From Parcubacteria group bacterium (GTDB taxonomy: Bacteria; Patescibacteriota; Patescibacteriia; UBA9934; GWF2-40-263): a stretch of DNA of 53,278 bases. The notes beneath the pieces are model-generated. The model was not told the DNA's origin and did no database searches. It saw only the letters and a list, made by a program, of their open reading frames with translations. The stretch's first letter is position 1. Each line of letters starts with the position of its first letter. The position numbers and the translations under genes are program-made. The stretch is taken from positions 1-53,278 of the forward strand of contig JABMNZ010000013.1 of assembly GCA_013204395.1 (NCBI GenBank), written 5' to 3'. This document shows positions 23,227-31,418 of the stretch, one piece after another.

Positions 23227-24249
23227 ATGAATAAAGAAAGTGGACACAAATTTATCCCCTCAAACACTAATGAGCGCAGATCGATCGAATCACGGATCAC
23301 GAATCCAGAAACACAGAAGTTATTAGAACTAGCTCGAACATTTCCGGGTGTTGAAAATGAACTGTTTACAGCTGAACAAGCTGCCTACTTTATGTCCTGG
23401 AAGTCGATAACGAACCCTGAGTCAAAACCCCATCGGCTGCTTGCTCCAGGAAGAGGTCCAGATATGGCAAGTGCTTTACTGGCCACAAATGCAACAGAGA
23501 CAATTGTTCCTGATAGACAACCTTTTAACAGGGGGAAATTTTTGGACGCGGTTGAGAACTTAGATGAAATTGGGGGTGACTCAAAGAATCAACGTGCTGT
23601 TTTAGATTATGTGAAAGAAAACGGCTACGTAGCCATGCTGCACATTAGGAAATTTGGATTCGAGCGTCTGGTTGCAATATTTTTGGAAAAAATTGGCGTG
23701 GCAGCCGATACTATTGAGTGTAAAGATACGGATATGGGCGTGGAATTATCCTACGATTTCTCTTGGCCTGGGGAAGATCCAAAAAGACGAAAAACAATCT
23801 TTATACAAGGCGACCTTCAGGATCATGATTTCGTAGATTCGCTGATGTCATCAAACGTCAAATTCAATAGCGTTCTTCAGAAGGCACATATGGATGAAGC
23901 TGTTGTCTTTGGTCCATTCAGGACTGGTGGTCTGTCATATCCGCGACAATACTCTCTACGAGATGCATTAGTAGAAGATGGTGTTTTCATGACGACGGTC
24001 TCACCATTGCCCCGAAAAAGTTTTGGTGGGGAGGTGCACGAGATTTTTGTTGCACAGGATAGGCGATGGAACACAAAGACAATTACAAGGGTTCTGGGTG
24101 AGTTAGGATTCTCAGATGTTTCTCCGCCATTGTCAGCACAGAAACTTATTGTTGATGCAGCTGCCAGGGTTGCAGAAAAAGGCGACCGTAAGGATTATGT
24201 ATATTACGGTTCATATTTTGTTGGTGCGAAGAAAAATACACCACTTTAG
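23227..24249 (+). CDS. Unknown protein, possibly methyltransferase-like
   Basis: The 340-residue product is soluble. HRLLAPGRGPDMASALLATNATETIVPDRQPFN has the shape of a class I methyltransferase motif I (hydrophobic-x-P/G-GxG...VxxxDxxxxN). Further on, LRDALVEDGVFMTTVSP resembles the strand near motif VI. The central residues differ from active enzymes, so this may be a degenerate or divergent member; confidence in activity is low. It has no close operon partner and ends at a terminator. Confidence 0.55.
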   Translation: MNKESGHKFIPSNTNERRSIESRITNPETQKLLELARTFPGVENELFTAEQAAYFMSWKSITNPESKPHRLLAPGRGPDMASALLATNATETIVPDRQPFNRGKFLDAVENLDEIGGDSKNQRAVLDYVKENGYVAMLHIRKFGFERLVAIFLEKIGVAADTIECKDTDMGVELSYDFSWPGEDPKRRKTIFIQGDLQDHDFVDSLMSSNVKFNSVLQKAHMDEAVVFGPFRTGGLSYPRQYSLRDALVEDGVFMTTVSPLPRKSFGGEVHEIFVAQDRRWNTKTITRVLGELGFSDVSPPLSAQKLIVDAAARVAEKGDRKDYVYYGSYFVGAKKNTPL

Positions 24250-24262
24250 GGGGTGTATTTTA
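24233..24262 (+). terminator. Terminator overlapping the stop codon of the methyltransferase-like gene
   Basis: AAAATACACC-9 bases-GGTGTATTTT is a 10-bp stem ending in Ts, with the stop codon (TAG, 24247-24249) in the loop. The convergent era gene ends at 24273. Confidence 0.7.
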
Positions 24263-24272
24263 ACTACTCAAG

Positions 24273-25130
24273 TTATACAAATCGTTTCATCCAGTGCTCA
24301 TCAACCTCTACACGCAGGTCGATGAAGACTTTTGTTTCCATTACAGCCTCAAGTTCTTTTCTGACACTTTGACCTATCTCTTTAACCCCACGGCCACCCG
24401 CACCTATGATCATGCGTTTATAGCGTTCTGTTGTGGTGAATATGGTCGCCTTTATATACATCATGCCGTCCGCTCTCTCTTCTAAATCACTAACTTCAAC
24501 GTGAGTAGAGTAGGGTAGCTCTTGCCTAAGGCGTAGGAATAGTTTTTCACGGACAAGCTCAGCTAGCCAGTACTTGTTTGGCATATTAGTTAGCTGACCC
24601 TCTGGGTAATAGAACACTCCTTCTGGTAGAAGATCTTGAAGTTTTTCAACAAGAGTTCCGACATGTCTGTTGTGAAGTGCGGAGAGCTCGACTGTGTCGG
24701 TGTAGTTTTCTGCAAGGTCACGATAAAAGTCTAGGTATGGCTTGCGGTCCAGATCCATCTTGTTGATCACGAGGATCGATGGCTTGTCTATGGATTCTAT
24801 GAGGCGCATTACCTCACGCTCTTCTTGACCAATCTGTCTTGTGGGATCAACTACATATACGACAGCGTCCACTTCTTCAAGTGAGTCGTGAACTGACTTG
24901 GCTAGTTTTTTTGAAAGAAGATCTTTAGCTCCCTTAAGGATTCCCGGAGTGTCAACGAAGATAATTTGAGTATTTTCTCGTGTGAGGATTCCTTGGATTG
25001 GAAGACGTGTTGTTTGTGGCTTGGGAGTTGTGATGGCTATCTTTGAGCCAATGATTGAGTTCATTAGAGTGGACTTTCCCACATTTGAGCGTCCAATCAT
25101 GACAACGAATCCTGATCTTGTATTTTTCAT
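24273..25130 (-). CDS. era: GTPase Era
   Basis: Era binds 16S rRNA near its 3' end and guides 30S maturation. The 285-residue product has G1 GRSNVGKS at about 13-20, the switch region TTPKPQTTRLPIQG, G3 DTPG, G4 NKMD, and a C-terminal KH domain with the GAGGRGVKEIG turn. Length and order match the family. No Shine-Dalgarno precedes the ATG (TAAAATATG). It lies downstream of the rRNA methyltransferase gene on the same strand, both acting on ribosomal RNA. Confidence 0.97.
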   Translation of the reverse strand: MKNTRSGFVVMIGRSNVGKSTLMNSIIGSKIAITTPKPQTTRLPIQGILTRENTQIIFVDTPGILKGAKDLLSKKLAKSVHDSLEEVDAVVYVVDPTRQIGQEEREVMRLIESIDKPSILVINKMDLDRKPYLDFYRDLAENYTDTVELSALHNRHVGTLVEKLQDLLPEGVFYYPEGQLTNMPNKYWLAELVREKLFLRLRQELPYSTHVEVSDLEERADGMMYIKATIFTTTERYKRMIIGAGGRGVKEIGQSVRKELEAVMETKVFIDLRVEVDEHWMKRFV

Positions 25131-25167
25131 ATTTTAGGTAGTCAGGGCGCTTATTTGCGCACAAGTC

Positions 25168-25209
25168 TAGTGAACGTAAAAGTACCAGGTGGGATTATTA
25201 GGTTCACTA
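25168..25209. repeat. Inverted repeat between the rRNA methyltransferase and era genes
   Basis: TAGTGAAC (25168-25175) and GTTCACTA (25202-25209) form 8-bp arms around 26 bases, overlapping the methyltransferase stop codon. No T-run follows on the minus strand, so it may be a processing or operator site rather than a terminator. Confidence 0.35.
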
Positions 25210-26328
25210 TTTTTTGCTTAGTTTTGTTATGAGTTCTACGTGGGGGGTGTGAGGAAACATGTCTATGGCCCTCATGGCCTCTACTTTATAATGCTCTTGA
25301 AGCTGAATCATCTCTCTGGCGAAGTTTTTTGGGTTACATGACACATAGACGATAACCTCAGGTTTTGCCTCGATGACGTCTGCAAGGGCCCTATCATGCA
25401 TGCCAGAGCGTGGCGGGTCAAGTATGACCACATCAGCTCCAAGTGTTTTCCAATCAAAGTCTTCCGTTTTTGCGTCATGGAATTCAACAGAGGCATTGTT
25501 CAACTCGGCATTGACTCGGGCGTCTGCGATCGCCTCAGCGACCATTTCCACTCCTGTGGTTTTCTTTGCTCTAGGAGCAAGTGCGACGGAGAAGAAACCT
25601 GAGCCGCAGTACAGATCAAGAAGAGTCTTGTCCGTAAGATCGCCGCAGAACTCATCTACCGTATCAAGAAGAGCAACGGCAGCATGGGGGTTGGTTTGAA
25701 AAAAAGCGTTGGGGCTAATGCGAAAGTTTGAACCACGGATTTCTTCTTCGATGTAGCCAGGTCCAGTGATGGTTTCTAAAATGTCACCGAAACTGACATC
25801 GCCGACCGTCGAGTTTTGTGACCAGATCAGTGTTGAAATCCGTTCGTCACCAGAAAGTTTTGCCAGAGCCTCGCGAATTAGCACGTCATCTTCAGGGACA
25901 CTTGTGACAATGTTGACCATTGCTTGACCAAGGGTGGTCGTGCGAATGACGGCATAGCGTAGCAATCCTGTGTGTGCCTTTCGATCGAAGTAACTCAAGC
26001 CAGAGGACTTTGACCACTCTCGAATGTAATGAAATAGCTCCTCGATTTTCTCGTCAGAAATAAAACAGGTGTGATCATCAATAACTTTCCACCACTTACC
26101 CTTGTGGCGCATACCAACTCTTCCTTCAAAGTCGATCACAAAATCCATTCGATTCCTGTAATGTTCTGTGTATGGAGAAGGAATGATTTCTTTTACCTGA
26201 AGATCAACCCCTTTAAGGGCAAACGATCCGTTGATATCGGAAAGTTTTTGCAGGAGTTGTTTCTCGTAGGGGATGTGAGACCAGCTGCAAGATCCACAGA
26301 GTTCTTTATTTGGACAAGGTGATGACAT
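25207..26328 (-). CDS. rRNA (uracil-C5) methyltransferase, RlmD/RumA type
   Basis: The N-terminal cysteines CPNKELCGSC (C-x5-C-x2-C), with a later cysteine in HTCFISD, match the [4Fe-4S] site of RlmD-type enzymes, which make 5-methyluridine in 23S rRNA using S-adenosylmethionine. The methyltransferase domain shows LLDLYCGSGFFSVALA, ILDPPRSGM and the catalytic YVSCNPKNFARE. The open frame extends to 26748, but that part lies antisense to a real glycosyltransferase. I choose the ATG at 26328 (373 residues), leaving a 67-base divergent spacer. The ATG at 26406 would add 26 residues and is also possible. RlmC and TrmA are close relatives, so the target base is not certain. Confidence 0.88.
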   Translation of the reverse strand: MSSPCPNKELCGSCSWSHIPYEKQLLQKLSDINGSFALKGVDLQVKEIIPSPYTEHYRNRMDFVIDFEGRVGMRHKGKWWKVIDDHTCFISDEKIEELFHYIREWSKSSGLSYFDRKAHTGLLRYAVIRTTTLGQAMVNIVTSVPEDDVLIREALAKLSGDERISTLIWSQNSTVGDVSFGDILETITGPGYIEEEIRGSNFRISPNAFFQTNPHAAVALLDTVDEFCGDLTDKTLLDLYCGSGFFSVALAPRAKKTTGVEMVAEAIADARVNAELNNASVEFHDAKTEDFDWKTLGADVVILDPPRSGMHDRALADVIEAKPEVIVYVSCNPKNFAREMIQLQEHYKVEAMRAIDMFPHTPHVELITKLSKK

Positions 26329-26359
26329 ATCGGCGCAAGGGTAATGCCAAATGAGACGC

Positions 26360-26388
26360 TTGTCCAGGGAGTGATGGCGAGGTAAAAT
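26360..26388 (+). promoter_or_regulatory. Promoter of the glycosyltransferase-corA-pduL-murJ operon
   Basis: The -35 TTGTCC (26360-26365) and -10 TAAAAT (26383-26388) are 17 bp apart. The ATG at 26396 is only 7 bases beyond the -10 box, so the transcript should begin at or next to the start codon. No Shine-Dalgarno is visible. Confidence 0.65.
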
Positions 26389-26395
26389 AGAACCA

Positions 26396-27124
26396 ATGTT
26401 AACCATAGTCATTCCAACAATGAATGAGGAGTCTTGTTTACCAGGACTTCTTGCTTCAATAAAAAGACAAACGCTGCAACCAGCGGAGATTATTGTTGCC
26501 GATGCTGGATCTTCAGATCGGACGAGAGAGATTGCAATAGAGTATGGGGCAATCGTTGTCGATGGAGGGACCGTGTCTGTGGGACGTAATGCAGGCGCCG
26601 TCTTAGCAAAAACTGACCTGATACTTTTTCTTGATGCAGACGTCGAGCTTCGTGATCCAGAATTTTTGGAAAAGTCTATTGGTGAGATGATGGAGCGAAA
26701 ACTTGACTTGGCTACCTGCGATGTATTTCCTCTTTCAGATGCGTTCATTGATCACTTCATGCATAAGGCTTACAACACCTACGTGCGTGCTTGGGGGTCT
26801 GTATTTCCACATGCTCCAGGATTTTGCATGTTAGCAAGACGTGATCTGCACGAGCGTATAGGAGGTTTTGATGAGGAGATTACTTTTTGTGAAGACCATG
26901 ATTATGCCCGTCGGACAAAAGGAATAGGGAAGTTTGGTTTTTTAAAATCAACAAAGATACCCGTATCGATTAGGCGAATGGATAAGGATGGAAGGATGAA
27001 GATTGCTATGAAGTACTTATTTGCAGAATTGCACCTAGCTCTACTTGGGCCAATCAAACATGACAAGTTTAATTATCAGTTTGGACATGATCACAAGCAA
27101 AAGGATATCCAGAAAGAAAAATAA
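26396..27124 (+). CDS. Family 2 glycosyltransferase
   Basis: The 242-residue product has a GT-A fold pattern: LTIVIPTMNEESCLPGLLASIKRQTLQPAEIIVADAGSSDRT at the N-terminus, the metal-binding DxD as FLDADVEL, and GGFDEEITFCEDHDYARR as the acceptor-side motif. There is no signal peptide; it probably acts on the inner face of the membrane. It heads an operon with corA, pduL, a surface protein and murJ, read from a leaderless-type promoter. The sugar donor and acceptor cannot be assigned. Confidence 0.9.
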   Translation: MLTIVIPTMNEESCLPGLLASIKRQTLQPAEIIVADAGSSDRTREIAIEYGAIVVDGGTVSVGRNAGAVLAKTDLILFLDADVELRDPEFLEKSIGEMMERKLDLATCDVFPLSDAFIDHFMHKAYNTYVRAWGSVFPHAPGFCMLARRDLHERIGGFDEEITFCEDHDYARRTKGIGKFGFLKSTKIPVSIRRMDKDGRMKIAMKYLFAELHLALLGPIKHDKFNYQFGHDHKQKDIQKEK

Positions 27125-27126
27125 CT

Positions 27127-28044
27127 ATGGGATCAAACGTCGTGGAAGCAAAAGGGGTGTTGTGGCATCACATCAGCCAAGCGAGCGAATCAGATCTGGA
27201 GGGTCTTCAGAAGGATTTTAGGTTTCACCATCTTGATTACGACGATATCCGTGCAGAGTCGCCAATCTCAAAGATGGACCCATACAAACATTACGTATTT
27301 TTCGTTTTTCACATTCCAACTATCCACAAGGATACTGGACATGTTTATGGAGAAGAGGTTTACATGTTTTTGAGTAAGGACGCATTAGTCACCGTGACCC
27401 ATGTGGAAATTCCTGTATTAAACGAACTGTTCGAGCGAATGCAGAGAAGCACAAAGTTGAGAGCCTCAGTGCTAGGTAATGGAACAGCCTTTGCCATGCA
27501 TAGGGTTTTGGCCGATCTGTTCCGTGATTCCATGCGAATCGTTGGGCAATTGACCCAAGAAACACATCGCCTTGAGGATGCTATTGAAAAAAGGCATGAC
27601 AAAAAACTTACGGTAGATCTTGCTCATGCTCGTCGCAATGTATTGTTTTTACGCCACGTGATTGATCCGCAGCGTTCCATACTTACATCACTTGCCAATC
27701 TTAAACGAACGTTTATCCCATTGAATGTTCACGTTTACTTTGATGACGTTCATGATGTTTTGGATACCGTGTGGCTTTCGGTAGACAATTTGAAATTAAT
27801 TATCGATGGTCTCTTTGACGTTAACGAGGCGCTTCTTTCACACAAGACGAATGAAATAGTTACGGTTTTAACAATCGTTTCGGTCGCATTCATGTTCCCA
27901 ACTTTGTTAGGAAGTTTTTACGGTATGAATGTGCCTTGGCTCCCGTGGTATGACTCACCTAAGATTGTCTACACGCTTTATGCAACAGGTTTTGTTGGCA
28001 TGTTAGTTTTGGCGTTGGTGATTGTTAAAAGACCACGGTCATAG
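27127..28044 (+). CDS. corA: CorA-family divalent metal transporter
   Basis: CorA forms a pentameric magnesium (or cobalt) channel. The 305-residue product has the large cytoplasmic N-terminal domain, a long helix (about 190-250) and two C-terminal membrane segments, with the signature YGMN in LGSFYGMNVPWLPW between them. The last residues are basic (KRPRS), as expected. It starts 2 bases after the glycosyltransferase. The ion specificity is not determined by the sequence. Confidence 0.95.
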   Translation: MGSNVVEAKGVLWHHISQASESDLEGLQKDFRFHHLDYDDIRAESPISKMDPYKHYVFFVFHIPTIHKDTGHVYGEEVYMFLSKDALVTVTHVEIPVLNELFERMQRSTKLRASVLGNGTAFAMHRVLADLFRDSMRIVGQLTQETHRLEDAIEKRHDKKLTVDLAHARRNVLFLRHVIDPQRSILTSLANLKRTFIPLNVHVYFDDVHDVLDTVWLSVDNLKLIIDGLFDVNEALLSHKTNEIVTVLTIVSVAFMFPTLLGSFYGMNVPWLPWYDSPKIVYTLYATGFVGMLVLALVIVKRPRS

Positions 28045-28046
28045 CT

Positions 28047-28595
28047 ATGAAAGTTCCAGTGGTGATTCAGTATAGACATGTACACTTATCGTCGGAAGAT
28101 CGAGGGGTTCTTTTTGGAGACATGGACTTAGGTAGCGAACAGGTAATTGAGCATCGTGGCCAGTTTGTTTCAAAGGAGCGCGTGCAAGTAATTGGACCGG
28201 CTGGGATATTTGAAAAGGTTTGTGTAATTGGCCCTGAACGTTCGGTAACACAGGTTGAGCTTTCTGCAAGCGATGCACATTCAATAGGTGTTAAAGCACC
28301 GCTTAGAATCTCAGGTGATTTGGATCGATCTGCAACCGTCACCCTAAAAGGGCCTCACGGACAAGTGGAGGCAAAGATGAGTACCATCATTCCCATAAGA
28401 CACATGCATCTTCCAACGGCTTTAGCTAATGAAAATGAGTTGGCTCAAGGTGATGTGGTAAGCGTCCGTCTTGGAGAAAAAACTATCGATCATATAATCG
28501 TTCGGGTACACCCAACGTTTGCACCCGCAGTTCATGTTAGTATTGATGAGGCGGCAGAACTTTGGCTGCAACCAGGTGATACTGTAATTTTATGA
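28047..28595 (+). CDS. pduL: PduL-type phosphotransacylase
   Basis: PduL interconverts acyl-CoA and acyl phosphate and can replace Pta in acetate fermentation. The 182-residue product has the two-half structure with zinc-binding histidines: YRHVHLSSED, GPAGIFEKVCVIGPERSVTQVELSASDAHSIGVKAPLRISGD, and IPIRHMHLPT in the second half. No acetate kinase or microcompartment genes are near, so it is probably a cytosolic enzyme feeding substrate-level ATP formation. It begins 2 bases after corA and overlaps the next gene by 4 bases. Confidence 0.92.
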   Translation: MKVPVVIQYRHVHLSSEDRGVLFGDMDLGSEQVIEHRGQFVSKERVQVIGPAGIFEKVCVIGPERSVTQVELSASDAHSIGVKAPLRISGDLDRSATVTLKGPHGQVEAKMSTIIPIRHMHLPTALANENELAQGDVVSVRLGEKTIDHIIVRVHPTFAPAVHVSIDEAAELWLQPGDTVIL

Positions 28596-29776
28596 AGAAA
28601 TTTTTACTTGTCGCAATTATATTCCTCGCTCCGTTTGGTGTTCATGCGGCAGCGGACTTAAGTATTGGTCAAAACGACATTCGATTTTCAGAAGATCCTC
28701 TTATTGTCGGTGATACTGTTAGAATTTATGCCTCCATTACCAATAGTGGCGATGAGGATGTTTCAGGGTACGTGACGTTTTATCAAGGTGCTGCTGCTAT
28801 CGGCCAGTCACAAGTTATTTCAGTTATTGCTGGTGGAAATCCTGAGGATGTATATCTAGATTTTGTTGTGCCACCAGGAAGTTTTAACATCCAGGCAATA
28901 ATTCAGGGAACAGATCCGGAAGACATGAATACCGGAAATGATTTTACAATCACCAATACGTTGGTACCTATAGAGGATTCTGATCGTGATGGGGTAGAAG
29001 ACAGTCAAGACAATTGTCCGCAAACATCAAACGCAAATCAACAAAATACAGATGGTGACTCTTATGGAGATGCTTGTGACAGCGATGATGATAACGATGG
29101 GTTGTCTGATGATGTTGAAGTGGAACTTGGTTCAAGTACCACAATAACTGACACGGACGCAGACGGGGTCGATGATGCTTCAGATGCATATCCCACAGAC
29201 CCGAATCGCTCCGTGATTGAGGTTGTACCTGTGGTGATTCCTGTTATCACTGATACCTCAGAGCGGTTTAAGCAAATCATTGCTGATCTTGCCGTTGAAA
29301 TTGAGGAAACTAATAATGGTAATTTAAGTGACACCTCTATTGTTTCCGCTGGTAACAATACAGATGATTTGCCAGTTGATTCAGTACGGGACATCTCAAT
29401 TAAAGAAGCTTCGATTGAGATATCCCCAAACGCCGTCTTCTCTTTTCAGAGAAATAGCTGGAACACTTACACCTTTACACTTCTCTCACCAGAGGAGTCT
29501 GGTGCCGTGTATCGATGGGACTTTGGTGATGGAGTAAGTTCGTCAAAGACGTCTGTTTCTCACACCTACGCGACGAGTGGGGCGTTTCAAGTAACGCTTT
29601 CAATTCAAAACGACACAGGGGTTTATGATCAGGAGTCATCAACAGTGTTGGTACCATTCCTTTCTCTTGGTAATAGGATTGTTTTGGTGGCTGTACTCTT
29701 TTTAACTCTACTACTTATAGTTGGATGTGGAGTTCTTGTTATGACGTTCAGGCGATCAAGAAATCATAAGAGGTGA
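28592..29776 (+). CDS. Secreted surface protein: CARDB-like, thrombospondin type 3 and PKD domains
   Basis: The 394-residue product has a signal peptide (MKKFLLVAIIFLAPFGVHA) and a CARDB-like beta domain at about 24-125 (VGDTVRIYASITNSGDEDVSG). Calcium-binding thrombospondin type 3 repeats at about 128-200 (DSDRDGVEDSQDNCP; DGDSYGDACDSDDDNDGLSD; DTDADGVDDASDAYP) follow. A PKD domain at about 290-350 (YRWDFGDGVSSSKTSVSHTYATSGAFQVTL) and a C-terminal membrane segment with a basic tail complete it. It is therefore an envelope-anchored, calcium-stiffened surface protein, perhaps for attachment; this role is inferred. It overlaps pduL by 4 bases. Confidence 0.88.
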   Translation: MKKFLLVAIIFLAPFGVHAAADLSIGQNDIRFSEDPLIVGDTVRIYASITNSGDEDVSGYVTFYQGAAAIGQSQVISVIAGGNPEDVYLDFVVPPGSFNIQAIIQGTDPEDMNTGNDFTITNTLVPIEDSDRDGVEDSQDNCPQTSNANQQNTDGDSYGDACDSDDDNDGLSDDVEVELGSSTTITDTDADGVDDASDAYPTDPNRSVIEVVPVVIPVITDTSERFKQIIADLAVEIEETNNGNLSDTSIVSAGNNTDDLPVDSVRDISIKEASIEISPNAVFSFQRNSWNTYTFTLLSPEESGAVYRWDFGDGVSSSKTSVSHTYATSGAFQVTLSIQNDTGVYDQESSTVLVPFLSLGNRIVLVAVLFLTLLLIVGCGVLVMTFRRSRNHKR

Positions 29777-29777
29777 C

Positions 29778-31394
29778 ATGTTTAAAATTCTAAATCGAGA
29801 ATCTAAGACGATCATAGGCGCCGCGACTATCGTGGGCGTCCTTTCGTTTGTAAGTAGAATTGTTGGATTAGTTAGAGATAGAATTCTGGCTGGTCAGTTC
29901 GGGGCAGGGGATACGCTAGATGTGTACTACGCAGCGTTCAAAATTCCCGACCTACTTTTTAGTCTTATTGTGATTGGTGCGCTTTCCGCTAGTTTCATTC
30001 CGATATTCTTGTCTCATTATAGTCGAGCCTCGCGACGAGCGAAGGCCTGGGAATTTACAAATAATACTCTGCACCTTGTAGCTGGGGTGATGGTTCTGCT
30101 GTCACTCTGTCTCATTTTGTTTGCAGAGCCTTTGGCTCAAATTGTCGCTCCAGGGTTCGCTCAATATAAACAAATGCGCGTAGCACAGCTTATGCGCATT
30201 ATGTTTTCAGCGCAGGTTTTGCTATCAATATCAATGATTTACGGATCAGTCCTTCAGAGCCTAAAAAGATTTTTACTTTATGCTCTAGCGCCGATTTTCT
30301 ATAATGTCGGAATTATTATTGGTGCACTTTATTTTGTTGAGCCGTTCGGTATCATTGGACTAGCATGGGGCGTGGTTCTTGGAGCAGCTCTTCACCTACT
30401 AACTCAGGTAATGGGTGTGATGCAGACAGAATATCGATTCAAATTTCGTCCCCATCCGTTTGATAAGGATGCTGTCACCATGCTCAAGCTCATGGGCCCG
30501 AGAACGCTTGGGTTAGCTGTGAATCAAGTCCTTTTTGTTATCTTAACCATTATAGCCTCAACATTAACCATTGGTTCTGTGACAATATTTCAGTTTGCTT
30601 ACAATATTCAGTTTTTTGCCGTTGGAATTATCGGAGTATCGTTTGCCATTGCTGTATTCCCTTCACTTTCTGAAGCCATTGAATCAAGTGAGAAGGAGAA
30701 GTTTGTTGAATTGTTTATTTCAACAACACGCCAGGTTCTTTACTTAATGATTCCAATGATGTTGCTGTTTCTTATTCTTCGCGCCCAAATTGTTCGAGTG
30801 GTTGTAGGGGCTGGTGCTTTTGATTGGGCATCAACAATAGCCACAGCAGACACTCTTGCCTTTTTTTCACTCACTTTTATTCCTCAAGCACTAATATTTC
30901 TTCTTGCCAGAGCATTTTATGCTCTACATGACACTGTTACACCCCTAATGACAGGGGCTGTTTCGGCGCTTGTTGGTCTTTTGGCAGCTTTTGCTCTGAG
31001 AGATAGTTTTGGTGTAACAGCCCTTGCCATGGCTTATTCTCTTGCCGCTTTGACTAATGTGATATTAATGTGGGTTATTCTTCGTCAACGAATGGGGTCA
31101 TTGGCAGAGTCTCAACTTTTAGTGACTATTCACAAGTTGTCTGCCGCTGGACTTGTTGCGACGGTGGTAATGCAGGCCCTGAAGCCTGTAGCCATTTCAA
31201 TTATCTCACTCGATACGTTTATGGGAGTTTTGACACAAGGTCTTTTTGCAGGAGGGCTTGGCCTACTGGCTTACGTGGGAGTTTGTTCATTATTAAAGGT
31301 GGAAGAACAGGAACTGATGTCAAATGCTCTTAGACGGAATGTATTGCGACGAATAAGGCCTGGAGAGGCTTTAGATTCACTAGACTCGATATAG
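29778..31394 (+). CDS. murJ: Lipid II flippase MurJ
   Basis: MurJ moves lipid II across the cytoplasmic membrane for peptidoglycan synthesis. The 538-residue product has about 14 membrane segments and starts with the family-typical sequence GVLSFVSRIVGLVRDRILAGQFGAGDTLDVYYAAFKIPDLL. The PRTLGLAVNQ and RAFYALHDTVTPL motifs are also characteristic. Here an SD-like AGAGGTGA does precede the ATG. It follows the PKD protein by one base and precedes alaS, which has its own -10 box. Confidence 0.96.
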   Translation: MFKILNRESKTIIGAATIVGVLSFVSRIVGLVRDRILAGQFGAGDTLDVYYAAFKIPDLLFSLIVIGALSASFIPIFLSHYSRASRRAKAWEFTNNTLHLVAGVMVLLSLCLILFAEPLAQIVAPGFAQYKQMRVAQLMRIMFSAQVLLSISMIYGSVLQSLKRFLLYALAPIFYNVGIIIGALYFVEPFGIIGLAWGVVLGAALHLLTQVMGVMQTEYRFKFRPHPFDKDAVTMLKLMGPRTLGLAVNQVLFVILTIIASTLTIGSVTIFQFAYNIQFFAVGIIGVSFAIAVFPSLSEAIESSEKEKFVELFISTTRQVLYLMIPMMLLFLILRAQIVRVVVGAGAFDWASTIATADTLAFFSLTFIPQALIFLLARAFYALHDTVTPLMTGAVSALVGLLAAFALRDSFGVTALAMAYSLAALTNVILMWVILRQRMGSLAESQLLVTIHKLSAAGLVATVVMQALKPVAISIISLDTFMGVLTQGLFAGGLGLLAYVGVCSLLKVEEQELMSNALRRNVLRRIRPGEALDSLDSI

Positions 31395-31403
31395 GCCCAT
31401 GTG

Positions 31404-31409
31404 TAGAAT
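31404..31409 (+). promoter_or_regulatory. -10 box of alaS
   Basis: TAGAAT lies 9 bases before the alaS ATG, the same spacing as at secA. The -35 region is not convincing, so this is a moderate call. It would give alaS a leaderless transcript. Confidence 0.45.
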
Positions 31410-31418
31410 GCGACTAAT

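Noticed and set aside
26329-26748. N-terminal extension of the rRNA methyltransferase open frame
   Set aside because: It lies antisense to the start of the clear glycosyltransferase gene at 26396, is serine-rich low-complexity sequence, and the iron-sulfur cysteine motif begins right after the ATG at 26328. Only the stretch up to 26406 remains a possible start.
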